A program made the translations under genes and the position numbers. Below are positions 1 to 5,274 of a stretch of 9,644 nucleotides of DNA, one piece after another. Origin of the DNA: an uncultured Bacteroidales bacterium (GTDB lineage: Bacteria; Bacteroidota; Bacteroidia; Bacteroidales; UBA932); contig CALBPX010000073.1 in NCBI GenBank assembly GCA_937899055.1, positions 1-9,644 on the forward strand. The letters are read 5' to 3'. The notes beneath the pieces are model-generated. The model saw only the letters and a list, made by a program, of their open reading frames with translations. It was not told where the DNA came from and searched no databases. Positions within the stretch are counted from its first letter, which is position 1, and the number at the start of each line of letters is the position of its first letter.

Positions 1-1
1 C

Positions 2-172
2 TATCAGTTGACTGAGGTCAACGGCAGAACCAGCAAGCATTATCTTGGCAGAATCAGGGTAAAGGAAATCCAGGGTCCGGACGTAAGTTACTGCCGGGTC
101 GTATCCGGCGGCAAGGACATCAAGAAATGCCTGGACGGCAACGTTCCTCTCCTTATAATATCAAGGCACTGA
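2..172 (+). CDS. 3' end of an unidentified protein (C-terminal 56 residues)
   Basis: An open frame enters from the left edge and ends at TGA 170-172, giving 56 C-terminal residues. The visible part contains GRTSKHYLGRIRV, then a stretch ending in a Gly-Gly-Lys turn (VVSGGKDIKKC), and finishes with LLIISRH. Alternating hydrophobic residues suggest a small beta-rich C-terminal domain. It resembles the ends of Bacteroidota CsgG-like or FlgT-C-like secretion and cell-envelope proteins, but this is an impression from pattern only and I do not assign a function. The start lies outside the window. It converges on the hbd gene and has no visible link to lysine fermentation, so the locus boundary probably falls here. 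The frame is supported by its continuity from the edge and by a terminator-like hairpin about 110 bases after the stop. Confidence 0.6.
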   Translation, partial: YQLTEVNGRTSKHYLGRIRVKEIQGPDVSYCRVVSGGKDIKKCLDGNVPLLIISRH

Positions 173-282
173 TCCACAGTGTATTCAAACAGTTAAAACT
201 TGTTTGAGTCTTCCGCTCCTCAAGAATAAGAGCAGGAACATGATGCTTACATTATGATACAGGTTCTGAATGCCGGAGTATG

Positions 283-320
283 AAAAAAGAGGGCTGGGAA
301 AATCCGGCCCTCTCTTTTTT
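283..320. terminator. Bidirectional intrinsic terminator between convergent genes
   Basis: A strong inverted repeat pairs AGAGGGC (288-294) with GCCCTCT (307-313). Additional pairs at 295-298 with 303-306 close on an AAAA loop. The hairpin is preceded by a run of A (283-288) and followed by a run of T (315-321), so on either strand it reads as a GC-rich stem followed by a U tract. It lies 15 bases beyond the hbd stop on the minus strand and about 110 bases beyond the plus-strand partial gene. It can therefore end both converging transcripts. This is read directly from the sequence; function is inferred from form and position. Confidence 0.85.
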
Positions 321-334
321 TGCAAGTGTTTCCT

Positions 335-1180
335 CTACTTGGTATAATCGTAGAAGCCCTTTCCGGACTTGCGTCCGAGAAGGCCTGCGCGTACCATTTT
401 CCTAAGCAGCGGATGTGGACGGTATTTGCTGTCGCCGAACTCGTTGTACAGAACTTCCATGATTGCAAGGCATACGTCGAGTCCAATGAGGTCTCCCAGA
501 GCCAGAGGGCCCATGGGGTGGTTTGCTCCCATCTGCATTGCTGCGTCTATTTCCTCCTTTGTTGCTATACCGTCTGCAAGGATGCCAACTCCCTCGTTTA
601 CAAGAGGTATGAGTATTCTGTTAACGACAAATCCAGGAGCCTCGTTTACAGATACAGGGCACTTTCCAATAGCCTTTGCAATCTCAACTACCTTGTCGTG
701 AACCTCGGGACTGGTAAGCTGACCTTTGATTACCTCAACCAGTTTCATCAGAGGAACCGGGTTGAAGAAGTGCATTCCAATAACGTTCTGAGGACGGCTG
801 GTAAATGCTGCTATTGCAGTAATACTCAGCGATGAAGTGTTGGAAGCAAGGATGGCTTCGGGTTTGCAGACTTTGTCAAGGGTTTCCCAAATTTCCTTCT
901 TTACCGCCATGTCTTCAGCTACTACTTCAATTACAAGGTCTGCATCGGCAAGATCCTCATAGTTGAGGGTATCTTTGATCCTGGCAATGATTTCATCCTT
1001 TACCTGTGCTTCCATCTTTCCTTTCTCAACGCTTCTGTTGAGGAATTTTTCGATGGCTTTGTGAGCTCTTCCGAGGGATGCTTCGCTACGTCCTTTCAGG
1101 AGTACGTCGTGGCCGGCGGTAGCAAATGCCTGTGCTATGCCGTGGCCCATTGTTCCGTTACCAACAACTGCAACTTTCAT
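335..1180 (-). CDS. hbd: 3-hydroxybutyryl-CoA dehydrogenase
   Basis: This 281-residue cytosolic enzyme interconverts 3-hydroxybutyryl-CoA and acetoacetyl-CoA. The N-terminal Rossmann fold shows VAVVGNGTMGHGIAQ (residues 3-17). Catalytic residues of the family are in place: Ser116/Ser117 in SNTSSLS, His137 in GMHFFNP, Glu149 in VEVI, and Asn187 in GFVVNRIL. The C-terminal dimerisation domain ends with GLLGRKSGKGFYDY, typical of the family, and the length matches bacterial Hbd (about 280). The loop after the second strand reads LLKGRSEASL (27-36) without the usual acidic residue, which may alter NAD versus NADP choice. It follows crt on the same strand after 66 bases, so the two are probably co-transcribed. 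Crt and Hbd connect crotonyl-CoA made from lysine to acetoacetyl-CoA, or run the other way in butyrate formation. The start is ATG with an A-rich leader. Confidence 0.95.
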   Translation of the reverse strand: MKVAVVGNGTMGHGIAQAFATAGHDVLLKGRSEASLGRAHKAIEKFLNRSVEKGKMEAQVKDEIIARIKDTLNYEDLADADLVIEVVAEDMAVKKEIWETLDKVCKPEAILASNTSSLSITAIAAFTSRPQNVIGMHFFNPVPLMKLVEVIKGQLTSPEVHDKVVEIAKAIGKCPVSVNEAPGFVVNRILIPLVNEGVGILADGIATKEEIDAAMQMGANHPMGPLALGDLIGLDVCLAIMEVLYNEFGDSKYRPHPLLRKMVRAGLLGRKSGKGFYDYTK

Positions 1181-1246
1181 GTTATTGAATTTTAAATGTT
1201 TATGGTTTATTGTGTGTATTTTTTTCGTGTAATTTCCTTGGGCCGG

Positions 1247-2026
1247 TTATTTATTCTTCCACTCCGGCGGCCTCTTTTCAAAGAAAGCCTTCATGCCTTC
1301 TTTCTGGTCCTGGGTTGAGAAGCAAAGGCCAAACAGGCTGTTCTCAATAGCAATGGCTGAGTCAATATCTGTCTGCATTCCGCGTCCGATGGCCTCTTTG
1401 CTCAGTGCAATTGCTATAGGGGCGTTTTTAGCAATGGTCTTGGCCATAGCCATGGCTGCATCCATAAGTTCCTCAGGCTCTACGACCTTGTTTACCAGGC
1501 CGATCCTGTAGGCTTCATCGGCGGTGATGGCTTTGGCCGTATAGATGATTTCCTTGGCTCTGCCTTCCCCAACAATCCGTGGGAGCCGCTGGGTTCCGGA
1601 GAAACCGGGAGTTATGCCAAGGCCAACTTCCGGCTGGCCGATCTTTGCCTTTGAAGATGCAATGCGGATATCGCAGGCAAGGGCAAGCTCACAGCCGCCG
1701 CCGAGTGCAAACCCGTTAATTGCGGCAATTACAGGTTTGGGAAGGAGTTCAATCCTGCGGAAAACCTTTGAACCCTGAACGCCAAAGGCCTTGCCTTCTG
1801 CTGCGTTCATTGTGCTCATCTGGGATATGTCTGCACCGGCTACGAAAGCCCTCCCTTCTCCGGTCAGGATGACGGCGCTTGTCTGGGAATCCTTCTCCAA
1901 AGATGCAAATACGGTATCGAGCTCAGCGAGAACTTCTGAGTTGAGAGCGTTCATACTCTGCGGATTATTGATTTTTACAATGCAGATTCCACCCTCATTT
2001 TGGATGATAATGTTCTTCAAATCCAT
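1247..2026 (-). CDS. crt: Crotonase / short-chain enoyl-CoA hydratase
   Basis: This 259-residue crotonase-fold protein hydrates crotonyl-CoA to 3-hydroxybutyryl-CoA. The oxyanion-hole segments are clear: VAGADI (62-67) and ALGGGCELALACD (107-119). Both general acid/base glutamates of true hydratases are present, Glu113 in GGGCE and Glu133 in GQPEVGLG, which argues against an isomerase or hydrolase branch. PGFSGTQRLPR (140-150) follows, with Phe-Ser where many relatives have Ala-Gly. The C-terminus AFFEKRPPEWKNK matches the family's FxEKRxPxW ending. It is the first gene of the minus-strand pair crt-hbd and is divergent from the lysine operon, sharing a 227-base control region with it. The substrate is inferred to be crotonyl-CoA, the product of Kal encoded across that region. 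The start is ATG at 2024-2026; downstream in-frame ATGs would cut into the first beta strands. Confidence 0.93.
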   Translation of the reverse strand: MDLKNIIIQNEGGICIVKINNPQSMNALNSEVLAELDTVFASLEKDSQTSAVILTGEGRAFVAGADISQMSTMNAAEGKAFGVQGSKVFRRIELLPKPVIAAINGFALGGGCELALACDIRIASSKAKIGQPEVGLGITPGFSGTQRLPRIVGEGRAKEIIYTAKAITADEAYRIGLVNKVVEPEELMDAAMAMAKTIAKNAPIAIALSKEAIGRGMQTDIDSAIAIENSLFGLCFSTQDQKEGMKAFFEKRPPEWKNK

Positions 2027-2071
2027 CTTGAATTACTTTAAGTATAAAAATACAGTCTGGCTGCTATCTTG

Positions 2072-2079
2072 CGAAGGTA
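2072..2079 (-). promoter_or_regulatory. Candidate -7 element of the crt-hbd promoter
   Basis: On the minus strand this reads TACCTTCG, one mismatch from the Bacteroidota -7 consensus TAnnTTTG. A TTTT (2099-2102 on the plus strand as AAAA) lies 19 bases upstream, where the -33 TTTG would be expected. Transcription would then start near 2065, leaving a leader of roughly 40 bases before the crt ATG. The -33 match is weak and the region is A/T-rich, so this is a tentative call. Confidence 0.35.
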
Positions 2080-2103
2080 ATAAAAATTATCCGAATAAAA
2101 AAT

Positions 2104-2119
2104 ATAACAACGTTGTTAT
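2104..2119. promoter_or_regulatory. Perfect 16-bp palindrome, candidate operator for both divergent operons
   Basis: ATAACAACGTTGTTAT is a perfect inverted repeat with no spacer, in the intergenic region between crt and the CoA-transferase gene. Its centre lies about 36 bases from the candidate crt -7 element and 32 bases from the candidate -7 element of the lysine operon, so it overlaps or touches the -33 region of both. Such size and symmetry suit a dimeric helix-turn-helix repressor such as the TetR family. No regulator gene is in the window, so the protein that binds is unknown. The palindrome is seen directly; the operator role is inferred. Confidence 0.55.
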
Positions 2120-2139
2120 TTTTTCTCGTTATTTTTCTT

Positions 2140-2147
2140 TATATTTG
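2140..2147 (+). promoter_or_regulatory. Candidate -7 element of the lysine-operon promoter
   Basis: TATATTTG matches the Bacteroidota primary sigma -7 consensus TAnnTTTG exactly. At the expected 19-21 base spacing the -33 position holds TTAT (2116-2119), a poor match to TTTG that lies inside the right half of the 16-bp palindrome. A start near 2153 would give a leader of about 100 bases before the ATG at 2254. The weak -33 could reflect a promoter that needs an activator or is limited by a repressor. It is a sequence-based prediction only. Confidence 0.5.
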
Positions 2148-2163
2148 CTTGAATTATTGCCAA

Positions 2164-2201
2164 TAAGAGGCTTTTTGGGTGCCTTTAGCCCTGGTCTCTT
2201 A
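2164..2201 (+). other. Possible leader stem-loop upstream of the lysine operon
   Basis: TAAGAG (2164-2169) can pair with CTCTTA (2196-2201). Inside it, GGG (2177-2179) can pair with CCC (2189-2191), or alternatively GGCT (2169-2172) with AGCC (2187-2190). The element would lie in the 5' leader if transcription starts near 2153. It is not followed by a T tract, so it is not an obvious terminator, and it does not match a lysine or cobalamin riboswitch that I can recognise. A role in leader stability or translation is possible but unproven. Confidence 0.25.
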
Positions 2202-2253
2202 ATGTAAAATGCATATTTATAGGTAAATACAAATAAATTTTAAACGTTTTCTT

Positions 2254-2928
2254 ATGGATAAAAGAATTTCTTTACAGGAAGCCGTTTCAAAGATTAAAGA
2301 CGGTATGACTATTATGGTTGGAGGTTTTCTCGCAGCCGGTTCTCCTCTTGATATCCTCGATGCACTTGCAAAGAGCGATGTAAAAGATCTGACCCTCATT
2401 TCCAATGATACTGCATATCAGGGAATAGGTGTTGGCAACCTCATAGGCGCCCACAAGATCAAGAAACTCTATGTTTCACACATCGGAACCAATCCTGATA
2501 CAGCAGCCCAGATGAATGCAGGAGAACTGGAAATCGAGTTCTGCCCCCAAGGAACTCTTGCAGAGCGTATCCGCTGCGGCGGAGCCGGACTCGGCGGTGT
2601 TCTTACAACCACCGGCATGGGAACTGTCATCGCTGAAGGAAAGCCCACTGTTGAGGTAGATGGCAAGACATATCTTCTTGAAAAGCCTCTGCATGCCGAT
2701 ATAGCCCTCATCGGAGCTACTGTTGCCGACGAAAGAGGAAACTGCATCTACGTAGGAACTTCGCAGAACTTCAACCCCATTATGGCCACAGCCGCCGATG
2801 TTGTGATTGTTGAGGCAGAGAAGATAGTTCCCGCAGGAGAAATCAAGCCTGAGGCCGTAATAACTCCTCATGTATTTGTAACCCACCTGTACCAGTCAAC
2901 CAACAACCTTCAGAAAGTAAGAGAATAA
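2254..2928 (+). CDS. atoD: Acetoacetate:butyryl-CoA-type CoA-transferase, subunit A
   Basis: This 224-residue protein is the A subunit of a family I 3-oxoacid CoA-transferase. It carries the family signature DGMTIMVGGFLAAGSP (residues 16-31) and the conserved PQGTLAERIRCGGAGLGG (98-115). In lysine fermenters the enzyme transfers CoA between butyryl-CoA and acetoacetate, so that butyrate is released and acetoacetyl-CoA is formed. The catalytic glutamate that forms the acyl-glutamyl-CoA intermediate lies on subunit B, which is not next to this gene or elsewhere in the window. It presumably lies past kamD/kamE or elsewhere in the genome. This is the first gene of the plus-strand operon; its stop (2926-2928) is one base from the kal start, so translation of the two is probably coupled. 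The start is ATG with only an A/T-rich leader. The symbol follows the E. coli alpha subunit; the substrate is inferred from context. Confidence 0.9.
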   Translation: MDKRISLQEAVSKIKDGMTIMVGGFLAAGSPLDILDALAKSDVKDLTLISNDTAYQGIGVGNLIGAHKIKKLYVSHIGTNPDTAAQMNAGELEIEFCPQGTLAERIRCGGAGLGGVLTTTGMGTVIAEGKPTVEVDGKTYLLEKPLHADIALIGATVADERGNCIYVGTSQNFNPIMATAADVVIVEAEKIVPAGEIKPEAVITPHVFVTHLYQSTNNLQKVRE

Positions 2929-2929
2929 T

Positions 2930-3319
2930 ATGGGCGCAAAATCACTTATCAGAGTAAGAATGGGCGGAGAAGACGCTCATTACGGAGGAGGGCTGGTAGA
3001 TGGAGCTCACATGCTCAAGCTCTTCGGAGACGTGGCAACTGAACTTCTTATAATCAACGATGGCGACGAAGGACTGTTCAAGGCTTACGACAACGTAGAG
3101 TTCATTGCTCCGGTATATGCAGGAGACTATATAGAGGCAACTGGAGAGATCACTCACGTAGGCAATACCTCACGCAAGATGACCTTTGAGGCACGCAAGG
3201 TGATTGCTCCGCGTCCGGATGTATCTGATTCTGCGGCAGATGTTCTTGAAGAACCCATTGTTGTTTGCAGGGCCAGCGGAACTTGTGTTGTTCCTGCTAA
3301 ATGCCAGAGAAAGAAGTAA
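2930..3319 (+). CDS. kal: 3-aminobutyryl-CoA ammonia-lyase
   Basis: This 129-residue single-domain hotdog-fold protein deaminates L-3-aminobutyryl-CoA to crotonyl-CoA and ammonia. The N-terminal motif DAHYGGGLVDGA (residues 15-26) and the following LFGDVATELLI are characteristic of Kal. The later YAGDYIEATGEITHVGNTSR (about 63-82) is the hotdog core that resembles MaoC and thioesterase-like proteins. Length agrees with characterised Kal proteins (about 125-130). Identification rests on the motif together with the neighbouring kce and kdd, since the fold alone would not settle the reaction. The start is one base after the upstream stop, and kce begins six bases after its own stop, so this is a tightly packed segment. 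Its product crotonyl-CoA is the substrate for Crt encoded divergently. Confidence 0.93.
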   Translation: MGAKSLIRVRMGGEDAHYGGGLVDGAHMLKLFGDVATELLIINDGDEGLFKAYDNVEFIAPVYAGDYIEATGEITHVGNTSRKMTFEARKVIAPRPDVSDSAADVLEEPIVVCRASGTCVVPAKCQRKK

Positions 3320-3325
3320 TTTATT

Positions 3326-4159
3326 ATGGATAAACTGATAATCACAGCCGCAATCTGCGGTGCAGAGGTGACAAAGCAGCAGAACCCCGCCGTTCCTTAC
3401 ACGGTTGAGGAAATTGTACGCGAGGCAAAGAGTGCCGTTGACGCAGGTGCTGCAATAGTTCACCTTCATGTAAGGTGGGACGACGGAACTCCCACCCAGA
3501 GCCGCGACCGCTTCCAGGAGTGTGAAGAAGCCATTCTCAAGGTTTGCCCGGATGTAATCCTGATTCCTTCCACCGGAGGTGCCGTTGGCATGACTCCCGA
3601 TGAAAGGCTCCAGAGCACAGATACCGACCCTCTGCCGGAAATGGCTACGCTTGACTGCGGTACCTGCAACTTCGGAGACGAAATCTTTGACAATACCATG
3701 CCTACCATGCGTGCATTCGGAGCCCGCATGATGGAGCGCGGAATTAAACCGGAATACGAGTGCTTTGAGATGGGCCATCTGGATACCATCCTGAATATGG
3801 CACGCAAGGGCCAGGCTCCGGGAGCTCCCATGCAGTTCAATTTTGTGCTCGGAGTTCCGGGATGTACTCCTGCTACGGTTGCCAACCTCTGCTGGCTGGT
3901 CAACGGAATTCCCGCAGGCAGCACCTGGACGGTTACCGGAGTGGGCCGCCATGCATTCCCGATGGCCGCAGCAGCAATAGCTATGGGCGGAAATGTAAGG
4001 GTAGGCTTTGAAGACAATCTCTACCTGAGCCGCGGAGTTCTGGCTCCTTCAAACGGAGCTCTTGTAGAAAAAGTTGTAAGGCTTGCAAACGAACTCGGAC
4101 GGCCGATTGCCAACAGCCACGAAGCCCGTGAGATCCTGGGCCTTGCACCAAAAAAATAA
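3326..4159 (+). CDS. kce: 3-keto-5-aminohexanoate cleavage enzyme
   Basis: This 277-residue TIM-barrel protein belongs to the BKACE (DUF849) family. It converts 3-keto-5-aminohexanoate plus acetyl-CoA to acetoacetate plus L-3-aminobutyryl-CoA. The divalent-metal (zinc) histidines stand in VHLHVR (His46, His48), and the third ligand is Glu229 in VRVGFEDN. Arg225 and Asp230 flank it at the positions used for substrate binding and catalysis in the structurally studied Cloacimonas enzyme. Glu14 in GAEVTKQQNP and Ser82 in PSTGG are also family hallmarks. Other BKACE members act on different beta-keto acids, but here gene context between kal and kdd fixes the substrate with good confidence. The ATG is six bases past the kal stop. 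Arginine codons favour CGC (8 of 15), suggesting good expression. Confidence 0.95.
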   Translation: MDKLIITAAICGAEVTKQQNPAVPYTVEEIVREAKSAVDAGAAIVHLHVRWDDGTPTQSRDRFQECEEAILKVCPDVILIPSTGGAVGMTPDERLQSTDTDPLPEMATLDCGTCNFGDEIFDNTMPTMRAFGARMMERGIKPEYECFEMGHLDTILNMARKGQAPGAPMQFNFVLGVPGCTPATVANLCWLVNGIPAGSTWTVTGVGRHAFPMAAAAIAMGGNVRVGFEDNLYLSRGVLAPSNGALVEKVVRLANELGRPIANSHEAREILGLAPKK

Positions 4160-4196
4160 TTAACAGTAGAACAACAATTAATCAGTAAGTAAGAAT

Positions 4197-5270
4197 ATGC
4201 AAAAACATGGAAATCGCTACGGTACACACCGTGTAATAGAGCCTGTAGGCGTTCTGCCGCAGCCCGCAAACAAGTTGGACAATAACATGGATGAGATCTA
4301 CGACAATGAAATTCTCATTGACGTACAGACCCTCAACATAGACTCTGCCTCATTTACAGACATACACAACTATGCAAAGAGCCAGGCCAAAGACCCCAAC
4401 AACGAGGCCGAGGTCATGGAAGAAATCAAGAAGGAAATGTTCCTCAATGTTGAGCTTCAGGGCAAACACCGCAACCGCCGTACAGGTTCCGGAGGAATGC
4501 TTCTGGGTACGGTTGAGAAAATCGGTGATGCTCTCAAGGGAAAGATTGACCTTAAGGAAGGAGACCGCATTGCAACTTTGGTTTCTCTGTCGCTGACTCC
4601 TCTGCGCATAGATGAAATCTTGAGGATTAAGGCCGATGTAGATCAGGTTGACATCAAAGGAAAGGCTATCCTGTTTGAGAGCGGTATATATGCAAAGATT
4701 CCGGACGACATGCCGGAAAAGTTGGCTCTGAGCGCATTGGACGTAGCAGGTGCTCCTGCTCAGACTGCAAAACTCTGCCAGAGCGGCCAGACCGTTGTCA
4801 TTCTGGGAGCAGGCGGAAAGAGCGGAATGCTCTGCTGCTATGAGGCAAAGAAGAGGGTAGGTGTTACCGGTAAGGTCATAGGTCTTGCCAACAGCCCCAA
4901 ATCTACCAACCGTATCAAAGATCTCGGTTTCTGCGATGTGGTAGAAAGCGTAAAGGGCATGACTCCGGTTCAGGTTAACGAACTGGTAAGCAAGCTCACA
5001 GACGGCAAGATGGCCGATGTTACCATCAACTGCGTAAATGTTCCGGATCAGGAAATGACAGCCGTGCTCTGCACCAAAGATGACGGAGTGGTTTACTTCT
5101 TCTCAATGGCTACCAGCTTTACAAAGGCTGCTCTGGGAGCAGAGGGAATAGGAGCAGACGTCAACATGATTATCGGTAACGGTTACACTAAGGGCCATGC
5201 CGAAATCACACTTCAGGAGCTGCGCGAATGTCCTAAACTGAGAAAGATATTTGAAGAACTTTACGCATAA
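4197..5270 (+). CDS. kdd: L-erythro-3,5-diaminohexanoate dehydrogenase
   Basis: This 357-residue NAD(P)-dependent enzyme oxidatively deaminates 3,5-diaminohexanoate to 3-keto-5-aminohexanoate (EC 1.4.1.11), releasing ammonia. The N-terminus YGTHRVIEPVGVLPQPA (residues 8-24) is the hallmark of Kdd. A nucleotide-binding segment, TVVILGAGGKSGMLCCYEAK (199-218), begins a Rossmann domain like that of medium-chain dehydrogenases, although the classic zinc ligands are not evident. Length fits characterised Kdd (about 345-355). It begins 38 bases after the kce stop and ends four bases before the kamA ATG, consistent with co-transcription. No promoter is evident in the upstream gap, which is simply A-rich. 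Nicotinamide cofactor preference cannot be read confidently from the motif. Confidence 0.95.
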   Translation: MQKHGNRYGTHRVIEPVGVLPQPANKLDNNMDEIYDNEILIDVQTLNIDSASFTDIHNYAKSQAKDPNNEAEVMEEIKKEMFLNVELQGKHRNRRTGSGGMLLGTVEKIGDALKGKIDLKEGDRIATLVSLSLTPLRIDEILRIKADVDQVDIKGKAILFESGIYAKIPDDMPEKLALSALDVAGAPAQTAKLCQSGQTVVILGAGGKSGMLCCYEAKKRVGVTGKVIGLANSPKSTNRIKDLGFCDVVESVKGMTPVQVNELVSKLTDGKMADVTINCVNVPDQEMTAVLCTKDDGVVYFFSMATSFTKAALGAEGIGADVNMIIGNGYTKGHAEITLQELRECPKLRKIFEELYA

Positions 5271-5274
5271 GGTT

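Noticed and set aside
320..835. A 171-residue plus-strand frame opposite hbd
   Set aside because: It is cysteine- and tyrosine-rich with no domain, and it overlaps the terminator and the conserved hbd gene on the other strand.
2034..2044. Short palindrome TACTTTAAGTA just upstream of the crt start
   Set aside because: Five-base arms around a single base in A/T-rich DNA are expected by chance, and it lies too close to the start codon to be an evident promoter operator.
3170..3952. A 260-residue open frame antisense to kal and kce
   Set aside because: It lies opposite genes with clear catalytic motifs, has no recognisable domain and is rich in residues expected from reading the complementary codons. 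It is a shadow frame.
5251..5274. An upstream TTG start that would add eight residues to KamA
   Set aside because: It overlaps the end of kdd, and the added residues are only the kdd tail read in another frame. ATG 5275 is better placed, four bases after the kdd stop.
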